64,000 nt of DNA from Prevotellaceae bacterium (GTDB taxonomy: Bacteria > Bacteroidota > Bacteroidia > Bacteroidales > Bacteroidaceae): contig JAQYET010000034.1 in assembly GCA_028723525.1 (NCBI GenBank), positions 1 to 64,000 on the forward strand. Reading direction: 5' to 3'. A program made the translations under genes and the position numbers. A model generated the notes under the pieces. It saw nothing but the letters and a program-made list of their open reading frames with translations. It made no database searches and was not told the DNA's origin. This document shows, one piece after another, positions 42,595 to 52,057 of this stretch. Position 1 is the stretch's first letter, and every line of letters begins with the position of its first letter.

Positions 42595-43461
42595 ATGAAG
42601 AAACTACTGGCAATGGCTCTCCTCTCCACTGCGATGTTGGGAGCAAATTTCACACTCACATCCTGCGGGGGCGACGATGACGGCAAAAGAACTGACGGCA
42701 CAACGGAGGAAACAAAATTGGTGATAAATCCGTTGAAGGTGTTCACCGGCGGACTTCCTAAGGATATTGGAGGAACGGTTATTCAGACAGATAAAAACGG
42801 AAGAGTGGTGAAAATCTCTAACAAAGAGGAGGTTGTCACGTTAGTTTACAATGACGTTAACAGTCGTTCCGTAAAAACCCCAGATGTGGTGATGACCGTT
42901 GTGGATACGGATAATGACAAGAGCGAATATCGATTGTTCCTCAACAAAGACGGTTTCGTGAGCCACTGCAGCGAAACTTCATACAGCAAAATAGACGGAG
43001 TTAAAGAACAATCTTGGAGTTTCGACTACAACAGCGACGGACAATTAAAGAAGTTTGTACGCTCTGAAGGGGGAAACGAGACCACAACGATAACATATAA
43101 CAACGGAGATGCGGTGTCGGTATCTATGGTTTCTGCTGAAGAACCCGGCAATAAAAAAATCACTGATGTGCATTACACCTCAAGCACCGCCACCTCTCCT
43201 ATTGTCAACAAGGGCTGCCTGATGTTTTTTGACGGAATGTTAGATGCCGACCTCGACGAGATGGAGTATGCCTACTATGCCGGGTTGCTCGGAAAGGCAA
43301 CAAAACACCTGCCCGTAGGCTATTCTTCACACGGCGAATATGGTGACGAAATGCAGTTCAACTGGACTGTTTCGCCTGCCGGCTATCCCGTCTCTGTGGA
43401 GTGTATAGAAATAGAAAACGGCAAACAAGTTGACTCCGAGGTCATAACGTTCACGTGGTAA
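42595..43461 (+). CDS. Lipoprotein, DUF4595-like
   Basis: A 288-residue lipoprotein: lipobox LTSC (Cys24) followed by GGDDDG, a surface-export-like acidic signal. The body has repeated short beta segments of the form VVKISNKEEVVTLVYND, SWSFDYNSDGQLKKF and TTITYNNGDAV, a pattern of antiparallel sheets seen in Bacteroidetes DUF4595 lipoproteins. The function is unknown. It is a single-gene unit flanked by its own promoter and a terminator. Confidence 0.7.
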   Translation: MKKLLAMALLSTAMLGANFTLTSCGGDDDGKRTDGTTEETKLVINPLKVFTGGLPKDIGGTVIQTDKNGRVVKISNKEEVVTLVYNDVNSRSVKTPDVVMTVVDTDNDKSEYRLFLNKDGFVSHCSETSYSKIDGVKEQSWSFDYNSDGQLKKFVRSEGGNETTTITYNNGDAVSVSMVSAEEPGNKKITDVHYTSSTATSPIVNKGCLMFFDGMLDADLDEMEYAYYAGLLGKATKHLPVGYSSHGEYGDEMQFNWTVSPAGYPVSVECIEIENGKQVDSEVITFTW

Positions 43462-43538
43462 AACAGGCTTGCGATGCAACGGCATGGCTGCTGCCGGATG
43501 CCGGACAGACAGTTAAACAGGAATAATTCTTGAAATAA

Positions 43539-43578
43539 AAATCGGTCATTAACCCTTCAGCGGATTGATGACCGATTT
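43539..43578. terminator. Bidirectional terminator after the lipoprotein gene
   Basis: AAATCGGTCAT (43539-43549) pairs with ATGACCGATTT (43568-43578), with A/T runs outside. It lies between the plus-strand lipoprotein gene and the minus-strand GT2 gene and overlaps the latter's stop. Confidence 0.8.
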
Positions 43579-44366
43579 CTTTTCAGGGTGCGGAAGGCAA
43601 AAAGGAGGTGCATGAAGAGCGTGACGAGCGTTCCGTAATGGCGACACATGACGCTGAAACGCTCCTTGAGCGACTCGCGGTGGTGGAGTGTTGTCTGTCC
43701 CTCCTGCAGGTAATGCGTCACCACCTGATGCACATTCTCCAACGACAAGGCACGGCGTTCTGCCTCTTTCATCACACATATACACCAGTCAACGTCTGCC
43801 GAATAGCGGTATTTCAGGTCGTATCTGAACCGTTTTGCAATGTCTGTCCGGGCATAGAACGACTGATGACACACCAGCATGCCGTTTCTGAACGAACGCC
43901 ACGACAACTGTTCGGGGGCTGAAAGGTGTCTGTGACGGAGGTAGTTGCCGTGGGCATCATATATATCGGTGTCTCCGTAGAGCACTGCAGGCAACGGTAG
44001 CCCCTCGTTCTCCATGACATTCAGCCCCGCCTTTTCCGCTATCTCCTCAAGCGTGGCAGGCGAAGCGAAGGTGTCGCCGGCGTTCATGAAGACGACGTAA
44101 GTGCCCGCAGCACGCTCCAATCCCTTGTTCATGGCATCGTAAAGACCGCGGTCGGGCTCGGATGTGACATACACTTGATGCCCGTTGCATGCCTTTTCTG
44201 TCTGCCTGCGATATTCTTCGGCAATGGCAACGGTGGTGTCTTCCGACGCTCCGTCAACTATAATGTGCTCTATCACGGGATATGTCTGCGAGGCAACACT
44301 TTCGAGTGTGCGCTCCAGCACTGACGCAGCATTGTATGTTATGGTTATTACGCTGAACTTTATCAT
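43557..44366 (-). CDS. GT2-family glycosyltransferase
   Basis: A 269-residue GT-A glycosyltransferase. Motifs: FSVITITYNAASVLERTLESVASQ (about 3-26), IIVDGASEDTT (about 36), and a metal-site-like region around NKGLERAAGTYVVFMNAGD (D-x-D replaced by N-A-G-D, as in the group of WcaA-type enzymes). No membrane segment. It follows the GT4 gene by 9 bp and forms a two-gene operon with it. Confidence 0.87.
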   Translation of the reverse strand: MIKFSVITITYNAASVLERTLESVASQTYPVIEHIIVDGASEDTTVAIAEEYRRQTEKACNGHQVYVTSEPDRGLYDAMNKGLERAAGTYVVFMNAGDTFASPATLEEIAEKAGLNVMENEGLPLPAVLYGDTDIYDAHGNYLRHRHLSAPEQLSWRSFRNGMLVCHQSFYARTDIAKRFRYDLKYRYSADVDWCICVMKEAERRALSLENVHQVVTHYLQEGQTTLHHRESLKERFSVMCRHYGTLVTLFMHLLFAFRTLKRNRSSIR

Positions 44367-44375
44367 CTGCGAAGC

Positions 44376-45626
44376 CTACTTCATTGATTTGTAAATGCCG
44401 ATATACTGCTGTGCCACGACGCCCTCGGAATAGCGTTCCACCACGTCGCGACGCAAAGCCATGCGGTCTGTCTCCGCATCGAGCGCAGCCCATGTTATAC
44501 CTTCGGCAAGGCTCTTCGGGTTTTTCCAGTGCGCCAGATAACCGTTTTCGCGGTGCCGCACGATGTCGGTCTGTCCGCTGTTGTCGAACGTCACGGGCAG
44601 GCATCCGCATGCCAACGCCTCGATAAGCGTCTGTCCGAAAGTCTCGTAAAGCGATGACGATACGACACAGTTGGCTGCCGAATACATCATCGAAAGGGTG
44701 TCGTCGCCGCTTACGTAGCCGTTATATATATAATGTATAGGGAAATCGCGCAGCAGGGTGTTGTTCTTTATTCCCCCGAAAAGTATCAGGCAGAGATCGT
44801 CCTTAGGCAGCATTCCGCTCTCAACGATGTGACTTAAAGCCTCGCGGAGGAAGCGAAATCCCTTGATGTCGCTGTCTATCCGCGCCGCGCCGAACATCAC
44901 TACATACTTATGACCGATGCCAAGGCGACGGCGAGACTCCTCTCGCGGGAATAGGCGGAAGCGCGAAAGCGACAGCACATTGGGAACTACGCTGACGTTG
45001 CTGCCACTAAGCAGGGTGCTACGTTGTGCCTCGCGCTGCAACCACTTGCTCACTGCCACAAAGCGGATTCTTGCTCCGGAGAGCAGCTTCTGTTTCCTTA
45101 TGAACACCTTTCGCGACAAATCGCGCTCGTGAGGGAAGCGCAGGAAAGGGCAGTTTCCGCACCTCTCCGTAAACCTTTCGCACTCATGCGCATAATGGCA
45201 GATTGCCGAGAGTTGCCACATGTCGTGCATAGTCCATACCACCGGCTTGCCACTACGCACGATCTTTTCCATGTCGCGGAGTGATAACATCCCCTGATTG
45301 ACCCAGTGCAGGTGTACAATGTCGGCATCGCGAAACTCCTTCGTGTTCGTGATGTCTTGCCCGGTGTTGGCAATGGAGACCGTGAATAGGTTCTTACGGG
45401 AGAAAAGATTGGACACAAAAATGCGCAGACGCTCAAACAGGAAATTCCATTTCTGCTGCCATTTCCCGGGCATCTGCGTCACAAAAGAGCTGTCGGAGAG
45501 CCGTTCCCGCACCAACATGCGAGCCTCAACACCGTTGTTGTTGAGGGCTTCGGCAAGTCGGCGGGCAGCCACTGATGCCCCACCGCTCACGTCACTCGTG
45601 TTAACAATCAATATCTTCATCTTCAT
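44376..45626 (-). CDS. GT4-family glycosyltransferase
   Basis: A 416-residue GT-B enzyme starting at MKMKILIVNTSDVSGGASVAA; the frame reaches 45710 but that is before the promoter. The N-terminal domain has GGASVAARRLAEAL and WTMHDMWQLSA; the C-terminal domain has YVSGDDTLSMMYSAANCVVSSSLYETFGQTLIEALACG (the glutamate-containing E-x7-E region). It probably builds a surface glycan with the cotranscribed GT2 enzyme. The predicted leader is only about 27 nt. Confidence 0.87.
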   Translation of the reverse strand: MKMKILIVNTSDVSGGASVAARRLAEALNNNGVEARMLVRERLSDSSFVTQMPGKWQQKWNFLFERLRIFVSNLFSRKNLFTVSIANTGQDITNTKEFRDADIVHLHWVNQGMLSLRDMEKIVRSGKPVVWTMHDMWQLSAICHYAHECERFTERCGNCPFLRFPHERDLSRKVFIRKQKLLSGARIRFVAVSKWLQREAQRSTLLSGSNVSVVPNVLSLSRFRLFPREESRRRLGIGHKYVVMFGAARIDSDIKGFRFLREALSHIVESGMLPKDDLCLILFGGIKNNTLLRDFPIHYIYNGYVSGDDTLSMMYSAANCVVSSSLYETFGQTLIEALACGCLPVTFDNSGQTDIVRHRENGYLAHWKNPKSLAEGITWAALDAETDRMALRRDVVERYSEGVVAQQYIGIYKSMK

Positions 45627-45660
45627 GCCCCACCCTTCGGGGTGCTTGATTATTCGTCGG

Positions 45661-45691
45661 CAAAGGTAATTCTTATTTGCGTAAATACAAA
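45661..45691 (-). promoter_or_regulatory. Promoter of the two-gene glycosyltransferase operon
   Basis: On the minus strand, TTTG (45691-45688), 19 bp, TACCTTTG (45668-45661). A full consensus match. Confidence 0.8.
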
Positions 45692-45782
45692 ATAAAAATG
45701 GCATACGCACCGCTGTTCGCGCACACAGGACATTGATTTATCTCAAGAAAAGTATGATGAAACATAAATCCCGGCAATATTT

Positions 45783-45814
45783 ATTGCACGTATAACGGCA
45801 TCTCCCTACCTTTG
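45783..45814 (+). promoter_or_regulatory. Promoter of the small transcript at 45.8 kb
   Basis: ATTG (45783-45786), 20 bp, TACCTTTG (45807-45814). It has no long ORF behind it, which points to a short RNA or very small gene. Confidence 0.75.
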
Positions 45815-45892
45815 CAGCACAAAAGATTAGCATATAATTTAGGTTAGTAGTAAAAAGTTAGGTTTTTTAGTTATTGGTATTAAAAAGGTATC

Positions 45893-45952
45893 ATGATTGT
45901 TCAGGATGACAAAGGAAGCCGTGAGGCTGCCTTTCATTCGAAAAGTTTTTAG
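45893..45952 (+). CDS. 19-codon micro-ORF
   Basis: ATG to TAG, peptide MIVQDDKGSREAAFHSKSF. It lies in the small transcript, about 70 nt after the predicted start, and its codons span the internal hairpin. An AAAAGG sequence lies 4 nt before the ATG. I do not recognise a family. Confidence 0.4.
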   Translation: MIVQDDKGSREAAFHSKSF

Positions 45953-45969
45953 TTAAACATATACTTTTA

Positions 45970-46000
45970 CGCGCTGCAGTTCGTCGAGAATTGCAGCGCG
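45970..46000. terminator. Hairpin between small transcript and ispF
   Basis: 13-bp arms (45970-45982 and 45988-46000) pair with one G-T wobble around a 5-nt loop. Neither side has a strong T run, so termination is plausible but not certain. It lies 26 bp after the ispF stop and could end both transcripts. Confidence 0.6.
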
Positions 46001-46025
46001 TCACTATTTCATCAATAAACACTAA

Positions 46026-46508
46026 TCAGTCTTTTTCTATCAATACGGTGGCAAAGACAGCCATTCCCTCCTCTCTGCCGGTAAAGCCGAGGCGTTCTGT
46101 TGTTGTCGCCTTGATTGAAATATTGTCCTCGTCGGTCTCCATTATCTCCGCAAGGCATCGCTTCATTGCAGGCACATGAGGGTTCAGTTTCGGGCGTTCC
46201 GCGCACACCGTTGCATCCAAGTTCACGAAGCGATAGCCCTTAGTGGCTATCAACTGCATGGTCTCTTTCAGTATGATCTTACTGTCGATACCGTCTGTTT
46301 CGGCAGCGGTGTCGGGCCAGTGGAAGCCTATGTCGCGCATGTTTGCAGCACCAAGCAGGGCGTCGCAGACGGCATGTATCAGCACGTCGGCATCGCTATG
46401 CCCCAGCAATCCCATATCATGTGGCAGTTTGATGCCGCCAAGCCACAGGTCGCGTACTTCCGCAAGGCGGTGGACATCGTAGCCAAATCCAACACGTATC
46501 GCAGCCAT
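46026..46508 (-). CDS. ispF: 2-C-methyl-D-erythritol 2,4-cyclodiphosphate synthase
   Basis: A 160-residue enzyme of the MEP pathway that cyclises CDP-ME 2-phosphate. The ATG is 46508 (MAAIRVGFG); an upstream GTG is in frame. The metal site GYDVHRL (Asp and His), the LLGHSDADVLIHAVCDAL block and the C-terminal TTTERLGFTGREEGMA are all intact. It starts 8 bp after the porV stop and is probably cotranscribed with porU and porV. Confidence 0.97.
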   Translation of the reverse strand: MAAIRVGFGYDVHRLAEVRDLWLGGIKLPHDMGLLGHSDADVLIHAVCDALLGAANMRDIGFHWPDTAAETDGIDSKIILKETMQLIATKGYRFVNLDATVCAERPKLNPHVPAMKRCLAEIMETDEDNISIKATTTERLGFTGREEGMAVFATVLIEKD

Positions 46509-46515
46509 AGTCACA

Positions 46516-47694
46516 TCAGCGTCGGTGGAACAAGTCCTTTATTCCGTCCATGTCGAACGACAGTGAGAAGCGCAGAGTCTGGTCGAGGGGGTTACTCTTT
46601 GCCGTGGCAATCACGTAACCGGCATCAAGTGAGAACACACTCATGCGAAATCCGGCACCAACGGTGAAATACTTTCTGTTTCCCTTGTTCTCGCTTTCAT
46701 GATGATAACCTGCACGGAGAGAAAACTTGTCGTTGTAAATGTATTCCGCTCCGACGCTCCATTGTATCTCCTCAAGTTCTTCAGAGAAGCCATTCGGGGC
46801 GTCACCGAAGCTCTTGAAGATACCACTTATTGACGATACGTCGTAGTATTCGCGCAGAACACGGTCTTCAAAGTCCGACTTCGACTCTCCATCCTTTATC
46901 TTAGGATAGGTGGGAACGAGCAACTTGTTGGCGTCTGCGGCTATAGTGAAGCGGTTATACTCGTCAATCGGAATCATCAGCGATGCTCCCAAGCGCAGGT
47001 TTGTGGGTATAAACTCACTCCGGTTGTCGCTTCCGAAATTGATTTTCGAGCCGATATTGCTTATGTTCATACCCAAACCCAACTGGCACTCACGCGCACC
47101 GAGATTGATATAGTTCTGATAATAGAATGCAAGGTCGGCTGCGAAAGCAGAGCCGGGCGATGTATCTTCGTTGTAGTCGTAGGTAAGGTCACTGTAGATC
47201 CAGCGCACGCCGGCAGCGATTGAAAAACTTTCGCTTAGCATCAGCGAGTATGCCACGTCAACAGACATCTCGTAAGGGTTGATTGTCATGCCGTCATCCT
47301 GACTCACACCCGAGCCCATCATGACCTCTCCGAGGGAGAAGTAGCGCAGCGAAGCACTTATTGCCGAATATTCTCCGATGCGGTAGTAGCCGGCGAGGTT
47401 TGCCAAGTCCATGTCGTTTACGAGCCTGCGCAGCCACGGAGTGTAGTTCAGCGACACCCCTGCCCGGCTTATCGTGAACGGATATTTTGCAGGGTTCCAA
47501 TACTGGGAGTTCACGTCCGGGTCGGTTGCAGCACCCACATCGCCCATTCCGGCGGAACGTGCATCGGGGGCGATGCTCTGCGATGTGACTGACGTATTTA
47601 CCGGATTGAAGAAGTTTTTCTTGTCCTGTGCCTGTGCTCCCACGGTCAGAAGCAGTGCCAGTGAGATGATAGCTATTCTTATTTTACGATTCAT
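46516..47694 (-). CDS. porV: T9SS outer-membrane protein PorV (LptO)
   Basis: A 392-residue outer-membrane beta-barrel of the type IX secretion system, starting at MNRKIRIAI; signal peptide cleaved near GAQAQD. The early SITAPDARSAGMGDVGAA-like segment (SIAPDARSAGMGDVGAATDPD) and the alternating barrel strands match PorV/FadL-like proteins. PorV shuttles cargo from the SprA channel to the PorU sortase. It is 45 bp downstream of porU, the usual order. Confidence 0.93.
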   Translation of the reverse strand: MNRKIRIAIISLALLLTVGAQAQDKKNFFNPVNTSVTSQSIAPDARSAGMGDVGAATDPDVNSQYWNPAKYPFTISRAGVSLNYTPWLRRLVNDMDLANLAGYYRIGEYSAISASLRYFSLGEVMMGSGVSQDDGMTINPYEMSVDVAYSLMLSESFSIAAGVRWIYSDLTYDYNEDTSPGSAFAADLAFYYQNYINLGARECQLGLGMNISNIGSKINFGSDNRSEFIPTNLRLGASLMIPIDEYNRFTIAADANKLLVPTYPKIKDGESKSDFEDRVLREYYDVSSISGIFKSFGDAPNGFSEELEEIQWSVGAEYIYNDKFSLRAGYHHESENKGNRKYFTVGAGFRMSVFSLDAGYVIATAKSNPLDQTLRFSLSFDMDGIKDLFHRR

Positions 47695-47759
47695 CTTGAT
47701 ATGATATTTTTCCACGCGCTTTCCTGCGCATCACTTATTATAACTCACCAATCGTTTTT

Positions 47760-50700
47760 TTATTGTATTATCACGAGTTTCTTTGCCTTCGAAACTTTAT
47801 TACTGCCATCTGCACCCACGCGGACCCGATACAGATATACTCCCGTTTTGAGCCGCTCTCCGCCCTCTACCGTGAGGTCCCAATTCATGGTGTATGTTCC
47901 CGATGCAGTCACTCCCAGGTCGCTGTGAGTCCACAGGTGACGCCCACTGATGTCGAAGATGTCGATGCACACGTCGAGTTTGTTGCCCGTATAGTCGTGG
48001 TTCACGATGAATGTCGTGTTTGTGGATGCCGGGTTATTCGTGCAGTTGATGTCGTAAAGCGTAGGTTCCTGTCCGCGCACCACGTTGAACGTGAGTTCTG
48101 CCGTTGACGAATTGTTCAGTATATCCCATGCCCTGAACTTCAGTTTGTGCTGTCCTTCCTCCAGTTCGGGCAGCGAGAAAGCAGTCTTTCCCGATGTATG
48201 AGACCCGAAGTCATACTCAAAGTAGTCGTTGAGGTTGAACGTCAGCGACATCTTTCCGTCGATAACGAGTTCGAGGTCGTGCCCTATTCCGTTTCCTGTG
48301 GTGTTTATTCCGTCCTTATCGGTTATCTGCGCCACGAAGTAAGGTGTAGGATTTACATTGCTGCCGTTTGTGAACGAGGGCGAGTTGAGGTAGCAGTAGA
48401 TTGACGGTCCGATAGAGTCGTTGTTCGCATTTTCGGTTCCTCCGAGCGTAAATCGTTCCGAACTTCCGTTTGCCACCTCCGTTCTTTCATTGTTCAAGGC
48501 ATAGACGTTAATCAGTCCTTGTCCGTGAGTGTAGTTTATATCCATAGGAACGGCGAAAGAGAACGAGAACTTGCCGTTGGCAACACTGTCCGAACCGCTG
48601 AACAAAGTCTTCTTTCGGTCATAGAAGGAGAACGCTTTTCCGTTTTTTGCATCCCGTGTGTTGCATGTCACGAGAGCCTTACTGTCGCGCACGGTGGCAG
48701 TCACCAGACCGTTAAATCCGGCATCTTCAACCCCCGCACGCTCTATATGTCCCTCCACTTTTGCCACTCCTCCGGCCTTGAGTTCGGGCATTTTGCCACC
48801 CGAAATGTCCACATCGTTTATCTTGTCTATCAGCACATTGAGTGTAGGAAGTTTAAGAGCGAGTGCCGGATCGCCAAGCAATGAGTACTGCAACTTGTTG
48901 GCAGAGCGGTCTGAGCCGGTCTTAATCAGCTCGTTCTTTGCCAGCCGTTGCGCCTCGCCGAGGGTGTTAGGCTTGCCGTCGGTATAGCTTAGTGCGTACT
49001 TGAGGAAGGCGAGATTTATCACCCTGTTGCGGCTGATGAACACCGTGCGGGTTGTTCCGTAGTACGCCACAGCACCTCCTTTGCGGTTGAATATCGATGC
49101 TTCGCCGATGTTTTCCTCCACTCCGTCGAACGGAGCGATGTCGCATGATGCGGTAATCCACAGCGGGAGGTTGGCGTTGTTGGCGTTTTTGAAGTCGTTA
49201 ATCCCCACCACTCCCTCGTGACTAAGTTGTCTTGCGCTGCCATGACCGCTGTAATCCATAACCAGCGCACCGCGTTCCTGCTGCTGCAATATGTCGGCAG
49301 TGGCGCCGGGGAATGTCTTTCCCTTGGAACTGCTCTGCTGCTGGTAGGCATCCCACATCACCCTGCGCACCACCATTCCGGGCTGCGTTTTCTCGGCGAG
49401 TTTTGCTGCCATTTCAGCGTCTTCCATGTGTATGTTGTTGTCGCCGTCGTCTCCCATGAACATCATCACGTTCTGCCATGCCCCTGCGTTGGCGTTCAGG
49501 GCATAGTTGATTGTCTTGTCAACCACTATCTTAGCCTCGCTGTCGGCGCGCGCAGGGATGCGACCAACGGCTATGTCGTGCAAGTCTTGGTCGATCAGTC
49601 GCGCCCCCTCGCCGTCGTCGAGCAGGCAGAAGAAACCGTCATCTATGTAGCAATAGGTGTGACTGAACGAGTTTTCGCTCTCATAGCACAGCAGGAAATC
49701 GTCGGGCGATAGCGACTTCAGTTCGCCAATCTTCATTCGGTTGTCCCACACACAGTCGCCGAATAGCAGGAGGTAGCGCGGCATGTCGGCCTCTTTCTCC
49801 GCCCTGTCATACAGCATTTTCATGTATCTGCGGTAGGCATTGGCATCGGGAGTGCCCGACGAGAACTCGTTATACAATTCGTCTGCCGGCACCACCTTCA
49901 CCGTCATCCCGTCGTGCTCACGATGAAACTCGGCAAGTCGGTTGGCTTGTGCCAGCAGTTTTCCCGACGTTGGCACTATTAACACCATGTTTATATTGCG
50001 GTCGGCGTGCAGGTTCTGGTTTGTGATGTTGTGCACATATTCTGCCTGTGGGAAAGATGCTGCGGCAAGATTTGGTGCAGGTTCAGGGTCGTTAGTGTAG
50101 AGCGAAATGTAGTCAAGACGCGCCGGTCCGCCACTTCTCACGATTAGTTTCAGCTTGTTTTCCGCCTGCAGATTATCAGCTTCGAATGTCATTTCGCCTA
50201 AGTTTGCCACATCGTACTGCTCCAACTTCACCGCCACAGTGCCCATTATCTTTCCGTTCAGTTCCACATCAATCTGCGAATCCACCTTCGCCGATACAGC
50301 CACTGTAATCCTTCCTTTTTCCGACTTTCCCTTTCCGGCGATGGTGTATGCCTTTTCCTCGCCCTTCTTTATCGGTGAATTTTCATACAGATTGCGCCCT
50401 CCGTGGAACCACGCGAAGTTATCTATCTCGTGAAGTGCGTTATAGTGCTCTCCTTTGGGGTAATTCTCCTTGATAAACTCCTCTTCGGGAATGGTCAGCG
50501 GAGCATCGTCAGACTGCGTTATGAGGTAGTAGCCATAGTCTGAATAGGGGTTGCGCACGCGCTTGTTGTTCTCATTCCAACTCACCGGTCCATGTGCATA
50601 GAACAGGCGGCGACCGTTCACGATGCAGGTGGGCACCTCTTTCAGGTCGTCGAGAGCCACGAGTTCTTCTGCCACGAGCCGCTCATTCTGCAGCGCACCG

Positions 50701-51329
50701 CCATATCCGTAAATCTTCACCTTGTTTATATCTGAGAACCCGGCACGGCTTACAACTGCCTCCGTGAGTTGATACACTCCGCTCTCCTGCACTCTGATTT
50801 TAGCCCAACGCCCGCTTGCGAGCACCGATTTTTCGGCATACCTTTCGTTCTTAGGCACGCCGACCTTAGCCATGTTGCGCCTTATGCTGCCGGACATCGG
50901 CATGGACTTTATTCGCAGCATGAAACTAACGAGTTTCCTGAATTTGCCATCACGATAGACTATAGGCATGAAACCCACCTTCAGCACCCCCTTTTTGCGC
51001 TCCATCGCCACACCGGCATCCACCTTCGGCATATCCGGTGGCAGCACATCGGAGAGTCGTTTGTAAGCCTCTATGTCAGAAGCCGACATGTCGATAAATT
51101 CCGGATATGCTATCTCTGCGCTGTATATGGAGTCGGCATGATTGTCTGCCAGCCCCCGGCTGTATCCGAAATACGGCAGCACCGAGTCAATCTTCACCTC
51201 GTCGGCAGTGAGATTGAAGAAGCGCGACTGCGCCGACGCCGGCAAAGCAAATGCCGACATCACGAGCAGGAGCAAGGCGACAGCCGCCCATCTCCTTATT
51301 ATATATAAAGGCGTATTATGTTTTTCCAT
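47760..51329 (-). CDS. porU: T9SS gingipain-like C-terminal signal peptidase PorU
   Basis: A 1189-residue surface protease of the type IX system. A signal peptide (ending ASAQS) is followed by an N-terminal beta region, then the gingipain-fold (C25) catalytic domain at about 440-830: YLLLFGDCVWDNR, the catalytic His in VMDYSGHGSARQLS (about 695) and Cys in LWITASCDIAPFDG (about 725-735). After it come immunoglobulin-like domains and a C-terminal sorting-type end (LKTGVYLYRVRV...KKLVIIQ). It cleaves the sorting domain of cargo and attaches A-LPS. Length is typical. It precedes porV. Confidence 0.95.
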   Translation of the reverse strand: MEKHNTPLYIIRRWAAVALLLLVMSAFALPASAQSRFFNLTADEVKIDSVLPYFGYSRGLADNHADSIYSAEIAYPEFIDMSASDIEAYKRLSDVLPPDMPKVDAGVAMERKKGVLKVGFMPIVYRDGKFRKLVSFMLRIKSMPMSGSIRRNMAKVGVPKNERYAEKSVLASGRWAKIRVQESGVYQLTEAVVSRAGFSDINKVKIYGYGGALQNERLVAEELVALDDLKEVPTCIVNGRRLFYAHGPVSWNENNKRVRNPYSDYGYYLITQSDDAPLTIPEEEFIKENYPKGEHYNALHEIDNFAWFHGGRNLYENSPIKKGEEKAYTIAGKGKSEKGRITVAVSAKVDSQIDVELNGKIMGTVAVKLEQYDVANLGEMTFEADNLQAENKLKLIVRSGGPARLDYISLYTNDPEPAPNLAAASFPQAEYVHNITNQNLHADRNINMVLIVPTSGKLLAQANRLAEFHREHDGMTVKVVPADELYNEFSSGTPDANAYRRYMKMLYDRAEKEADMPRYLLLFGDCVWDNRMKIGELKSLSPDDFLLCYESENSFSHTYCYIDDGFFCLLDDGEGARLIDQDLHDIAVGRIPARADSEAKIVVDKTINYALNANAGAWQNVMMFMGDDGDNNIHMEDAEMAAKLAEKTQPGMVVRRVMWDAYQQQSSSKGKTFPGATADILQQQERGALVMDYSGHGSARQLSHEGVVGINDFKNANNANLPLWITASCDIAPFDGVEENIGEASIFNRKGGAVAYYGTTRTVFISRNRVINLAFLKYALSYTDGKPNTLGEAQRLAKNELIKTGSDRSANKLQYSLLGDPALALKLPTLNVLIDKINDVDISGGKMPELKAGGVAKVEGHIERAGVEDAGFNGLVTATVRDSKALVTCNTRDAKNGKAFSFYDRKKTLFSGSDSVANGKFSFSFAVPMDINYTHGQGLINVYALNNERTEVANGSSERFTLGGTENANNDSIGPSIYCYLNSPSFTNGSNVNPTPYFVAQITDKDGINTTGNGIGHDLELVIDGKMSLTFNLNDYFEYDFGSHTSGKTAFSLPELEEGQHKLKFRAWDILNNSSTAELTFNVVRGQEPTLYDINCTNNPASTNTTFIVNHDYTGNKLDVCIDIFDISGRHLWTHSDLGVTASGTYTMNWDLTVEGGERLKTGVYLYRVRVGADGSNKVSKAKKLVIIQ

Positions 51330-51340
51330 ATATATTGTAT

Positions 51341-51958
51341 TTACTTCACGTTAAATTCCAGCACTTTTCTGTCTTCGAGATAACCTGTGAGGTGGTCGTC
51401 GATTTTCACCGGTCCCACTCCTGCCGGTGTTCCGGTATAGAGTATGTCGCCCGTTTTCAGGGTGAAGAACTCGCTGATGTAACTCACCAAACGGTCTATC
51501 TTGAAAATCATATCGCTCGCGCAGCCCTCCTGAACGGTGCTCCCGTTGATGTCGAGACGGAAGTGCAGTGCGTTGACATCACGGAACTTGTCCTTGTCAA
51601 CCCACTCTCCTATCGCAGCCGAGCCGTCGAAGCCCTTGCACAGTTCCCACGGCAGTCCCTTTTGGCGCAGCTGTTGCTGCAGGTCGCGGGCGGTGAAGTC
51701 GATGCCTACAGTCACGGCATCGTAGTAGCGGTGGGCAAAACGCTCGGGTATGCCCTTCCCCAAACGGCATATCCTCACCACCAACTCCGTCTCGTAGTCC
51801 ACACGTCCGAGGTGGTCGGGCACGAAGAACGGTTTGCCGTCTTTCAGCAAAGCCGAGTCTGCCTTTGTGAAAATCACCGGTTCTTCTGATGTATATAACG
51901 TGCCGTGCAGCTCTTTATTGTGTTGCGCATAGTTCATTCCGACTGCAAAAATCTTCAT
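51341..51958 (-). CDS. Fumarylacetoacetate hydrolase-family protein
   Basis: A 205-residue FAH-fold enzyme, short form like acylpyruvases. It begins MKIFAVGMNYAQHNKEL, and has PVIFTKADSAL, the metal-site Glu of DYETELVVRI and GIDFTARDLQQQLRQKGLPWELCKGFDGSA and LKTGDILYTGTPAGVGP. It would act on acylpyruvates or a related 2-oxo acid. It is 11 bp upstream of porU, so it leads the same transcription unit. A -7 box (TAACTTTG, 52065-52058, minus strand) gives a leader of about 90 nt. Confidence 0.9.
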   Translation of the reverse strand: MKIFAVGMNYAQHNKELHGTLYTSEEPVIFTKADSALLKDGKPFFVPDHLGRVDYETELVVRICRLGKGIPERFAHRYYDAVTVGIDFTARDLQQQLRQKGLPWELCKGFDGSAAIGEWVDKDKFRDVNALHFRLDINGSTVQEGCASDMIFKIDRLVSYISEFFTLKTGDILYTGTPAGVGPVKIDDHLTGYLEDRKVLEFNVK

Positions 51959-52057
51959 CTTCTTTTCCTTTTCCTTTGGTTAATCCTTATCGTTTCGGCT
52001 GCGGCAGAGACACTGCTCCTCACTTCATGCAGGCATTGAACGCTGCCACTCATAATG

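Larger units (their letters stand above)
45821..46000 (+). ncRNA. Putative small RNA or micro-gene transcript
   Basis: A transcript from the promoter at 45783-45814 to the hairpin at 45970-46000 would be about 180 nt. It holds an internal hairpin (45911-45934, 10-bp arms with one mismatch, GTGA loop) and a 19-codon ORF (45893-45952). Whether the RNA or the peptide is the product cannot be decided here. Adjacent genes are minus strand. Confidence 0.5.

Noticed and set aside
42225..42746. 173-residue minus-strand frame between the T9SS cargo and lipoprotein genes
   Set aside because: It spans repeat array 4, the promoter and the start of the lipoprotein gene; no coding signature.
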